A stretch of 7,715 bases of DNA, taken from NCBI GenBank assembly GCA_900550635.1, contig URSZ01000119.1, forward strand, positions 1 through 7,715, given 5' to 3'. Position 1 is the stretch's first letter; each line of letters opens with the position of its first letter. Source of the DNA: an uncultured Prevotella sp. (GTDB lineage: Bacteria; Bacteroidota; Bacteroidia; Bacteroidales; Bacteroidaceae). Below the pieces are notes generated by a model. The model did no database searches. It had not been told where the DNA came from and saw nothing but the letters and a program-made list of their open reading frames with translations. This document shows positions 1 through 6,783 of the stretch, one piece after another. The translations under genes and the position numbers were made by a program.

Positions 1-293
1 GGGTAGCCCACGGTGAAGGAAAGTTCTCAATGCCTGAACCCGAAAGCGAATACAACATCGTAATGAAATACACTTACGACAAATACCCCGGCAATCCCAA
101 CGGTTCCGACTACTCCACTGCCGGAATAGCAAGTGCAGACGGCAGGCACGTGGCCATGATGCCCCACCTGGAACGCGCATTCCTGCCATGGCAGAACGCA
201 TTCTACCCCGCCGGACGCAAGAACGACGAAGTGACTCCCTGGATAGAGGCATTCGTAAATGCACGCCGCTGGGTAGAGGAGCACAAACAATAA
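1..293 (+). CDS. purL: Phosphoribosylformylglycinamidine synthase (FGAM synthase), C-terminal end, partial at 5' side
   Basis: The frame is open from the window edge (first full codon at 3) to TAA at 291-293, giving the last 96 residues. FGAM synthase converts FGAR to FGAM with glutamine and ATP in cytosolic purine synthesis. This piece is the end of the glutamine amidotransferase domain of the large single-chain PurL, usually about 1,200-1,300 residues. Visible hallmarks are AHGEGKF at the very start, IASADGRHVAMMPHLERAF in the middle, and LPWQ after it. By family knowledge, the His (165-167) and Glu (171-173) of MPHLER complete the Cys-His-Glu triad; the nucleophile Cys lies upstream, outside the window. 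The ATG at 30 is an internal Met, because the conserved AHGEGKF residues precede it in frame. A strong terminator follows, so purL ends its transcription unit. The family assignment is near certain. Confidence 0.94.
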   Translation, partial: VAHGEGKFSMPEPESEYNIVMKYTYDKYPGNPNGSDYSTAGIASADGRHVAMMPHLERAFLPWQNAFYPAGRKNDEVTPWIEAFVNARRWVEEHKQ

Positions 294-310
294 AAGTTAA
301 CCCGATTTAA

Positions 311-348
311 AAAGTCCTAAAGAGACATTGCTTCTTTAGGGCTTTTTT
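311..348 (+). terminator. Intrinsic terminator of purL
   Basis: AGTCCTAAAGA (313-323) pairs with TCTTTAGGGCT (333-343) as an 11-bp stem with one G-U pair and a 9-base loop. An A-tract on the left extends the pairing. The right arm runs into six T residues (343-348). It begins 17 bases after the purL stop and has all the parts of a Rho-independent terminator. Confidence 0.88.
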
Positions 349-384
349 CTTTACCTTTATTTTCGGGCATTTGAGAGGCTCAAA

Positions 385-447
385 AATATGTCTGACATAT
401 TTTGAAATACGTGCCTTGTATTTTGAAATATGTCCGACCTATTTTTT
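385..447. repeat. Three tandem 21-bp palindromic units
   Basis: Three abutting 21-base units run 385-405, 406-426 and 427-447. Units 1 and 3 agree at 17 of 21 positions, units 1 and 2 at 14 of 21. Each is also an inverted repeat. Unit 1 is perfect: AAAATATGTC (383-392) and GACATATTTT (394-403) around one central base. Unit 2 has outer arms AAATAC (405-410) and GTATTT (418-423). Unit 3 has AAATATGTC (426-434) and GACCTATTT (436-444) with one mismatch. The centres fall at 393, 414 and 435, exactly 21 bp apart, about two helical turns. This could be an array of dimer-binding operator sites, or an intergenic repeat element found elsewhere in the genome. The pattern is directly visible; its function is unknown. 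Confidence 0.75.
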
Positions 448-706
448 ATTTGCTCCAAGAGGGGGTAAAAAAGCCCCCTTCGAACACCGGGATATTACAT
501 CTTGATTTTAACAGCTCTTAACTCTTACTATCCCTCATTACACCGCGTGCCAAACTCGCCGAATATGCAAATTGGAATAAGGCGAAAATTTCATGCCTTC
601 GGCTACGCACCATCTTAACAAATAGCGACACACCACCGCAATCGCGATACATACCCGTAAATCACAACAAGAAACCCGCTAACATGGCAAAAAACAGGCG
701 ATACTC

Positions 707-737
707 TTCATTGTCACGAAAAAAACGCCTATATTCG
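707..737 (+). promoter_or_regulatory. Weak candidate promoter of the GH99-like gene
   Basis: TATATTCG at 730-737 differs by one base from the Bacteroidota -7 consensus TAnnTTTG. At the usual spacing only TTC (707-709) is present; a true TTG at 711-713 sits too close (16 bases). It would give a leader of about 45 bases before the ATG at 789. This is the best match I see near the gene, but it is poor, and the gene may depend on an activator or use another start site. Confidence 0.22.
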
Positions 738-788
738 TAATTTAAAGCCGCAACGCGGTAAAAGAACAACTAACCAAACACGTACACC

Positions 789-2009
789 ATGAAAAAGATA
801 CTCGCACTGGCCGCCGCATTTTTTGCTACCGCCAGCATTTTTGCCGGCAACACAGACAACGGCACACCGAAACAGAAATACGATGTGGCCGCATTCGTAT
901 GGCCGTCGTACCATCCCGACGACAGGGCCAAACTTTTCTGGCCCGAAGGCATTGGCGAATGGCAGACGGTGATGAAGAACGACGCCAAATTCCCCGGACA
1001 CGAACAGCCGCGCTTCCCGCTGTGGGGCTACATTAACGAAGCCGACCCCTATGTGGCCGAAATGGAGATAAATGCCGCCGCCGACCATGGAGTGAACGTT
1101 TTTATATTCGACTGGTACTGGTATGACCGAATGCCCTTTCTCGAAGGCCATCTTAACGACGGTTATCTCAAGGCACGCAACAACAACCGCGTGAAGTTCT
1201 ACCTTATGTGGGCAAACCACGACGTCACCCTCTCGTGGGACAAGCGCAATGCCGACGACGCAATGCGCGGACGCAACAAGTCGCTCGTATGGTACGGTTT
1301 CGTGGGGCGCGAGGAATTTGAAAAGATAGCAAAACGGTGGATTGAAAAATACTTTTCCCACCCGTCGTATTACAAAATCGACGGCAAGCCCGTGCTGATG
1401 ATATACGAGGTGGAAAACTTCGTAAAAGGCTTTGGCGGCGTTAAGCAGGCCAAGGACGCTATAGAATGGCTGCGCAAGGAAAGCGAAAAGGCAGGCTTCA
1501 AAGGGTTGGAACTGCAACTGACACTGCGCGCCGACAACGGGCAGAAACTGGCAGGCATTCCGGGCGACAAGGCCTGGACACAGAAAGACATTGTAAAAGA
1601 ATTGGGTTTCGATTCGGCCACGCATTACCAGTTTTGCCACTTCACCAATGTTGACCGCGACTACAACGAGATAATACCCGACGTGGTGAAAGACTGGAAC
1701 ACACTGTCGGACACATACTCCGCCACCTACTACCCCCACGTGTCGGTGGGCTGGGACGCAAGCCCGCGCACACACGAAGGCATACCGGGCATTGTAAAGA
1801 ACAATACGCCGGAGAATTTCGAAAAGGCATTGCGCGAAGCAAAGAAATTTGCCGACGAACACCCGGGGCAGGCTCCGCTAATCACGATAAACAGCTGGAA
1901 CGAATGGACCGAGACAAGCTACCTAATGCCATGCAACAAATTCGGCTACGGATACCTTAACGCCGTAAAGAACGTGTTTGTCGAAAAACAGGAAACAGAA
2001 CTAGAATAA
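789..2009 (+). CDS. Secreted GH99-like (WbsX-type) domain protein, putative glycosidase
   Basis: A 406-residue protein. Residues 1-19 form a signal peptide (two Lys, then an Ala/Phe/Leu-rich core ending IFA, with cleavage before Gly20 likely). There is no lipobox Cys, so it should be a soluble periplasmic or exported protein. The rest is a single TIM-barrel-like domain with the marks of the GH99-like/WbsX family: FDWYWYD (107-113), WANHD (141-145), GKPVLMIYE (199-207), VGWDASPRT (320-328) and SWNEWTETSYLMP (369-381). Glu372 and Glu375 keep the E-x-x-E spacing of the two active-site glutamates of true GH99 endo-mannosidases, so they are likely catalytic; this is inference. Members occur in polysaccharide loci, but here the gene stands alone, without SusC/SusD or glycosyltransferase genes in the window. 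The family usually has Gly where this protein has Thr376. The start at 789 is chosen because the signal peptide begins there; no Shine-Dalgarno is present, as is normal in Bacteroidota. The fold is clear; the substrate is unknown. Confidence 0.87.
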   Translation: MKKILALAAAFFATASIFAGNTDNGTPKQKYDVAAFVWPSYHPDDRAKLFWPEGIGEWQTVMKNDAKFPGHEQPRFPLWGYINEADPYVAEMEINAAADHGVNVFIFDWYWYDRMPFLEGHLNDGYLKARNNNRVKFYLMWANHDVTLSWDKRNADDAMRGRNKSLVWYGFVGREEFEKIAKRWIEKYFSHPSYYKIDGKPVLMIYEVENFVKGFGGVKQAKDAIEWLRKESEKAGFKGLELQLTLRADNGQKLAGIPGDKAWTQKDIVKELGFDSATHYQFCHFTNVDRDYNEIIPDVVKDWNTLSDTYSATYYPHVSVGWDASPRTHEGIPGIVKNNTPENFEKALREAKKFADEHPGQAPLITINSWNEWTETSYLMPCNKFGYGYLNAVKNVFVEKQETELE

Positions 2010-2060
2010 AACAGCCACAAGCCAATATGTAACAAACAGGTTACAACAACACGCAATAAA

Positions 2061-2092
2061 AACGGACGCAACCAACTATAGTTGCGTCCGTT
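2061..2092 (+). terminator. Probable terminator hairpin after the GH99-like gene
   Basis: AACGGACGCAAC (2061-2072) and GTTGCGTCCGTT (2081-2092) form a perfect 12-bp stem with an 8-base loop, 52 bases after the GH99-like stop. On the + strand the downstream sequence is T-rich but broken (GATTTATATTG, then a T6 run at 2107-2112). On the - strand the stem is followed by TTTTTATT, a better terminator, although no - strand gene is visible to use it. It may work in both directions. Its 3' end overlaps the tamB promoter. Confidence 0.62.
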
Positions 2093-2122
2093 GATTTATA
2101 TTGTGCTTTTTTCGTACCTTTG
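2091..2122 (+). promoter_or_regulatory. Bacteroidota-type promoter of tamB
   Basis: TACCTTTG at 2115-2122 matches the -7 consensus TAnnTTTG exactly. TTG at 2091-2093 lies 21 bases upstream, within the usual range for the -33 element read by the primary sigma factor of this phylum. Transcription would start near 2127-2130, leaving a short leader of under 20 bases before the tamB ATG at 2146. No other promoter is evident before tamL, so this one probably drives the tamB-tamL unit. Confidence 0.78.
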
Positions 2123-2145
2123 TGCTGTTTTTCACACTATAACGA

Positions 2146-5100
2146 ATGAAAAAAGTAATCCGCTGCCTATTAATTACTACAGCGTCGGTAATTGCACTGT
2201 TCTTTATTCTGGCAATAGCCTTATATATCCCTCCCATACAAAACTATGCAGTACGTAAAGTAACCGGGTACGTTTCAGAAAAAACAGGCATGACACTGCG
2301 CGTGGAACGCGTGCGCCTGGCTTTTCCGCTCGACCTGGCCATAATAGGCCCTTTTGCCGAGCAAAAGGGTGACACCCTGCTCGACGCCCGCAGCATACGC
2401 GTCGACATAGCCATGCTGCCGCTTTTTAAACAGCAGGTAAACATAAAAGGCTTCAGCGTAAGGCATTGCAAACTCGACACCGACGGGCTGATAAGCAACA
2501 CGCAAATCAAAGGCTTCGTGGGCGCACTCAGCATAGAAAGCCGCGGTGTGGACTTGAAAAACTCCACTGCCAGAGTGAACGACGCTTCCCTTAAAGACTC
2601 GCGCGTAAACGTGATACTGTGCGACACAGCAGCACAAGATACTACCACCAGCAAGACGGAATGGAAGATAGCGGTGGATAACTTCTTCGTAGGCAACTCT
2701 TCGGTAAACGTAAAAATGCCCGGCGACTCGATGAGAATCGCAGCCAAGCTGGGAACGCTAAGCGTAAAGAACGGCAGCTTCGACCTGGCACAAAGCAGCT
2801 ACGGAATAAAAAAGCTGGCGTTGAAAAACAGCAGCGTCAAATACGACATTCCCTACATGGCATACGAAAAAGGACTCGACCCAAACCATTTGTACATCTC
2901 CGACCTTAACGCAAGCCTTAACGACATACTTTACCGCAACGAAGCAATATCGGCAAACGTGAAATCGCTAAAACTCAAAGAGAAATGCGGCCTTGCGGTA
3001 GACAAACTCACAGGAAAACTCTTTGTTAACAGCACGAGGTTGTCGCTGTCGGATTTTAAGATAGCAACCCCTTATTCGAAATTTGAGGCCGCCGCGTCCG
3101 TAAACTGGGACGCATTGAAAGCGAACGGCAAAGGCGTGGTTATTTTGCAGGCCGAAGGCGCGTTGAGCTACCGCGACCTTGACACCGCCATGCCGGGAAT
3201 GCTCACGAAAGAAGCCAAAGGCATAATACCGCAAGCCCCGCTGAACATAACGGCCGACATTGCCGGCGAAGACGGCACGCTGAAAATAAAAACCGTCTCT
3301 CTTCAGGCCAAAAACAGGTTCAGCCTAAGCGCAAGCGGAACTGTAACCGGCATAACCGAGCCAGGACGAAAAGGAAACCTCAAATACTCGCTCAAGATAC
3401 AGAATACCCGTTTTCTGAACTCGCTTACAGGAGAGAGCGTGAACATTCCTTACGGTACGTCGGCACAAGGAAACGTGTCGTTCGTAAGAGACAGGTATTC
3501 TACCAATTCCACACTCAGGGCACTGAAAGGAAGAGTAAATATAAACGGCAGTTACAATACCGGAAACGAAAGCTATACTGCGAAAATAAAATCGCAGCAA
3601 TTCCCATTGGGTACAATACTTAAAATCGACTCTCTGCACAACCTTACAGCGCAGTTCAACATAAAAGGAAGGGGAACCGACGTCTTTTCAAAAAGCACAA
3701 CACTTCATGCCGAAGCCGAGATTGAAAAATTCGGCATATCGGGCTACGACCTTAGCAACGTAAACCTGCAGGCAGACCTGAAACGCGGGAAAGGAGACTT
3801 AACCTTTACTTCGGAAAACGATTTCCTGAACGGAGAAGGAACTATAACTGCTCAACTAAACAAAAAAGACGTTGCCGCAACAACCCGGCTTAATATAAAC
3901 AAACTCGACATGCGACAGTTCACGGGCAAGGCGGACACACTGTTCATTGCCACGAACATATCGGCAAAAGTGAACTCAAACAACACCATGACAGCCTATC
4001 GCATTATAGCCGATTTCAATGACACAAAAATAATTGCAAAGAACAATACGTACCCCACCAAGGACCTGCACCTTAGTTTCGGCAGCAGAAAAGACACGCT
4101 CTATGCTGCACTCGCGGCAGGCGACCTCGACATGTTCCTCGTGGCCGACGGAAATATCGAAAAGGTAGGCGGACAGTTAAGCAAATTGGCAGATTGCTTC
4201 ACACAACAGGCCGAGAACAAGGCAATCAATCAGAACGAACTGCGAAAACTTCTGCCAAACACCGAACTTTATATCAACGCGGGGACTGACAACCCTATAA
4301 GCAACATGCTTAGATACAGCTCGGGCTACAAATTCGACCGTCTGCGTTTCAGACTGGCTACAGATACGATAAAAGGTATTAACGGCAGCGGTCATCTCTG
4401 CGCTTTCAACATAGGTTCGATGTTGCTCGACACCATAGACATAAAAATATTCCAGGATACTACGGGAATGAAAATAAACGGAGCGGTACACAACGTCTCA
4501 AAAAAGAACCCGTACATATTCAAAGCCATGCTTAATGGCTACATTAATAACGACGCCGCAGGCGCAGAACTTATATATATTGACAAGGAGAATAAGGAAG
4601 GCGTGAATTTCGGCGTGAAAGCAAGTTTCGTTGACAGCGGAGTAAAAGTCCACCTGTACCCGGAAACATTGGTAATAGCTTATAGGAATTTCAAAGTTAA
4701 CCGAAACAACTACATAACTCTCAAAAAGAACAAGAACATTCTTGCCGACTTAGACTTGCTTGCCGATGACGGAACAGGCATAAACCTGCATTCATCGGTA
4801 AAAGATTCGATAAACGACATTACACTTAAGGCGAACCATATAAACCTCAAGGAACTTACTTCTACAATTCCTTATTTACCCGCAATTTCCGGATTCCTCT
4901 CAAGCGATATACACGTCATAAACAAAAGCCAGGAAATAACAGCTGCCTACGAAGTTAATGTAAAGAAACTCGGATACGAAGACGTTCCTATTGGCGACTT
5001 GGGCATGGACGGTACTTACATTCCATTTGAGCGAAAAGGTTCTCACGGAATTGACGCGTTCATTACACGCGACGGAAACGAAATAGCGGAAATAAACGGC

Positions 5101-6558
5101 ACGTACTTCGGGATAGAAGACAGCCTTGCGGCAAAACTCTCCCTTTTAGACTTTCCTATCGAAATGCTGAACGGCTTTACCGGCGAAATGTTCGGGTTGA
5201 GGGGAAATCTGGAAGGAGAACTCAATGTTTCAGGCACATCATCCAAGCCTTTGCTTAACGGGACTGTCAAATTAGACTCCGTTCATGTATATTCCGACAT
5301 ATACGGCTTCGACTTCAATGCGCAAAACGATTCTGCAAGAATCATCAACAGCAACATGCAAATGAAAGACCTGCGTTTTTACTCGGCAGGCAAAAGTCCT
5401 TTGGTCATAAACGGAGGAATAGACTTCAGCGATTTCGACCATGTACCTATCAATATAAGGGTAAACGCAAACAACTTCGAACTCATAAACTCAGAGCAAA
5501 CAAAGAAGTCGCAAGTCTACGGAAAAGTTTTCTCTGACATAAACACGTCTATTCAAGGCACTGTTGACAACCTGCACATCCGGGGAAATTTGAATGTCCT
5601 GCCCAAAACTAATGTAAGCTATGTTCTGCAGGATTCTCCCCTTTCAGTCGAAAACCGCCTCAACGAACTTGTTTCATTCGTTGATTTCAGCGATACCATA
5701 AGCACAGAAGAGTCCAAATTCGAAGCAGGCGGCGTTGACATGACCCTCGCCATAAGCATAAGCGACGCAGCACGCCTGCACTGTGACATAAGCAGCGACA
5801 AGCAAAGCTACGTTGATATAGAGGGTGGCGGAGAACTGACTTTCAGGTACACTCAACAAGGCGAAATAATCTTGACCGGAAGGTATACGGCAAGCAGTGG
5901 CGAGATGAAATACGCACTCCCTGTCATTCCGCTCCGTACATTCTACCTTACAAACGGGAGTTACATAGAGTTTACTGGAAATCCTATGAACCCTACGCTG
6001 AACATCCAGGCTAAAGAACGTATCAAGGCTTCCGTAACAGAAAACGAAGTATCGCGCTCCGTAGCATTCGACGCAGGAATTTCAATCACACAGCCTCTTT
6101 CGAGAATGGGACTGCAATTCACTCTTGAAGCTCCGGAAGACCAGACTATACAGAACCAGCTGGCGGCAATGTCGGCAGAACAACGAAACAAATTAGCCAT
6201 CTCCATGCTCGCGACGGGAATGTATCTTGAGGAAAGCAACACATCAAGCGGGTTTAAGGCAAACAATGCGCTTAACGCTTTCCTCCAAAGCGAGGTGCAG
6301 CAAATAGCAGGAAACGCATTGCGCACAATAGACCTGAGCGTGAACGTTGAAGACGGCACAAACGAAAACGGCGAAACAAACACAGACTACTCCTTCCGCT
6401 TTGCAAAAAGATTCTGGGGAGACCGTGTAAACGTAATAATCGGCGGACGCGTATCGACAGGCGAAGACGCACGTAACAACGCGGCCAGCTTCATAGACAA
6501 CGTTTCACTCGAATATCGTTTGGACAACCGGGCCTCACGCTACATAGGTCTTTTCTAG
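2146..6558 (+). CDS. tamB: TamB-family translocation/assembly module protein, ended early by an in-frame TAG
   Basis: The frame gives 1,470 residues to TAG (6556-6558). TamB is an inner-membrane-anchored periplasm-spanning protein that works with an outer-membrane Omp85 partner in outer-membrane protein insertion and, in related proteins, lipid transport. Residues 7-28 form one membrane anchor after a basic start, with no lipobox. The next stretch (about 31-64) resembles the AsmA-like N-terminus. A very long middle of alternating polar and apolar beta-strands follows, as expected for the hydrophobic-groove fold. The C-terminal TamB (DUF490) domain is clear: EGGGELTFRY and GEIILTGRYTASSG near 1226-1250, then NGSYIEFTGNPMNPTLNIQA near 1270-1290. 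The end before the stop, LEYRLDNRASRYIGLF, should run on into a further conserved segment, which is present in frame after the TAG. Without the TAG the product would be 1,545 residues. The start at 2146 follows a near-consensus promoter. The family call is firm; whether the gene yields full-length protein is open. Confidence 0.92.
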   Translation: MKKVIRCLLITTASVIALFFILAIALYIPPIQNYAVRKVTGYVSEKTGMTLRVERVRLAFPLDLAIIGPFAEQKGDTLLDARSIRVDIAMLPLFKQQVNIKGFSVRHCKLDTDGLISNTQIKGFVGALSIESRGVDLKNSTARVNDASLKDSRVNVILCDTAAQDTTTSKTEWKIAVDNFFVGNSSVNVKMPGDSMRIAAKLGTLSVKNGSFDLAQSSYGIKKLALKNSSVKYDIPYMAYEKGLDPNHLYISDLNASLNDILYRNEAISANVKSLKLKEKCGLAVDKLTGKLFVNSTRLSLSDFKIATPYSKFEAAASVNWDALKANGKGVVILQAEGALSYRDLDTAMPGMLTKEAKGIIPQAPLNITADIAGEDGTLKIKTVSLQAKNRFSLSASGTVTGITEPGRKGNLKYSLKIQNTRFLNSLTGESVNIPYGTSAQGNVSFVRDRYSTNSTLRALKGRVNINGSYNTGNESYTAKIKSQQFPLGTILKIDSLHNLTAQFNIKGRGTDVFSKSTTLHAEAEIEKFGISGYDLSNVNLQADLKRGKGDLTFTSENDFLNGEGTITAQLNKKDVAATTRLNINKLDMRQFTGKADTLFIATNISAKVNSNNTMTAYRIIADFNDTKIIAKNNTYPTKDLHLSFGSRKDTLYAALAAGDLDMFLVADGNIEKVGGQLSKLADCFTQQAENKAINQNELRKLLPNTELYINAGTDNPISNMLRYSSGYKFDRLRFRLATDTIKGINGSGHLCAFNIGSMLLDTIDIKIFQDTTGMKINGAVHNVSKKNPYIFKAMLNGYINNDAAGAELIYIDKENKEGVNFGVKASFVDSGVKVHLYPETLVIAYRNFKVNRNNYITLKKNKNILADLDLLADDGTGINLHSSVKDSINDITLKANHINLKELTSTIPYLPAISGFLSSDIHVINKSQEITAAYEVNVKKLGYEDVPIGDLGMDGTYIPFERKGSHGIDAFITRDGNEIAEINGTYFGIEDSLAAKLSLLDFPIEMLNGFTGEMFGLRGNLEGELNVSGTSSKPLLNGTVKLDSVHVYSDIYGFDFNAQNDSARIINSNMQMKDLRFYSAGKSPLVINGGIDFSDFDHVPINIRVNANNFELINSEQTKKSQVYGKVFSDINTSIQGTVDNLHIRGNLNVLPKTNVSYVLQDSPLSVENRLNELVSFVDFSDTISTEESKFEAGGVDMTLAISISDAARLHCDISSDKQSYVDIEGGGELTFRYTQQGEIILTGRYTASSGEMKYALPVIPLRTFYLTNGSYIEFTGNPMNPTLNIQAKERIKASVTENEVSRSVAFDAGISITQPLSRMGLQFTLEAPEDQTIQNQLAAMSAEQRNKLAISMLATGMYLEESNTSSGFKANNALNAFLQSEVQQIAGNALRTIDLSVNVEDGTNENGETNTDYSFRFAKRFWGDRVNVIIGGRVSTGEDARNNAASFIDNVSLEYRLDNRASRYIGLF

Positions 6559-6783
6559 GACCACAACAAACACGACCCGCTCGAAGGGCAACTTACAGAA
6601 ATGGGAGCAGGCCTTGTATTGCGGCGTAAGACAGATACATTCGGCGAAATATTCCTTTGGAAAAGGAACAAGAACAAAAAAGACGGCAAACGCCCGAACT
6701 CCGACCAAGACACCGGCAGCAATGCAAGCCCGGCCAACATTCCCGCAACCAACAACGACAGCGAAAAACGCGATAACAAATGA
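6559..6783 (+). other. tamB: In-frame continuation of tamB after the TAG: C-terminal 74 codons
   Basis: The tamB frame stays open for 74 codons after the TAG and ends at TGA (6781-6783). The first part reads DHNKHDPLEGQLTEMGAG, then LVLRRKTDTFGEIFLWKR. As I recall from the family, this is the normal end of Bacteroidales TamB, where RYxxLFYD... leads into LEGxxTEMGAG and LRRK. The last 30 or so residues are a hydrophilic Asn/Asp/Lys/Ser tail without a recognisable motif. Retention of conserved sequence argues that the segment was under selection until recently, or still is. An ATG at 6601 is in frame and could in principle restart a 60-residue peptide, but it lies inside the conserved segment and has no start signals. 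The TGA overlaps the tamL ATG (ATGA). Confidence 0.85.

Larger units (their letters stand above)
349..788. other. Long intergenic region between purL and the GH99-like gene
   Basis: About 440 bases with no open frame of credible length or composition on either strand. It holds the three-unit palindromic tandem repeat (385-447) and a short G/C hairpin, in which AGGGGG at 460-465 pairs with CCCCCT at 474-479. That hairpin has no T-run after it, so it is not a convincing terminator. From 480 to 700 I see no clear repeat, RNA gene or promoter. The last 80 bases are A-rich and must hold the leader of the GH99-like gene, with only a weak promoter candidate. A small RNA cannot be excluded by eye. 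Confidence 0.6.

Noticed and set aside
460..479. G5/C5 hairpin as a terminator
   Set aside because: The stem is only about 6 bp and no T-run follows on the + strand. On the - strand the T-run lies in the loop, not after the stem.
541..640. Possible short gene around the ATG at 593
   Set aside because: The frame closes after about ten codons, and no longer frame with coding character exists here.
748..758. Small CCGC-AAC-GCGG hairpin in the leader of the GH99-like gene
   Set aside because: Four pairs with a three-base loop is expected by chance and gives no sign of a riboswitch or attenuator.
729..1862. A 377-codon open frame on the - strand opposite the GH99-like gene
   Set aside because: It mirrors a gene with clear family motifs on the + strand, its translation is rich in Cys, Val and Phe without recognisable domains, and it has no promoter. 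It is a shadow frame.
6556..6558. TAG read as pyrrolysine or as a genome-wide reassigned codon
   Set aside because: No other in-frame TAG is seen in the coding sequence of this window and other genes end normally at TAA or TGA. The flanking sequence shows no pyrrolysine-type insertion signal I can recognise, and the position looks like a plain Tyr site.
6601..6783. An independent 60-residue gene starting at ATG 6601
   Set aside because: It is in frame with tamB, starts in the middle of the conserved C-terminal segment and has no leader signals, so it is best seen as the tail of tamB.
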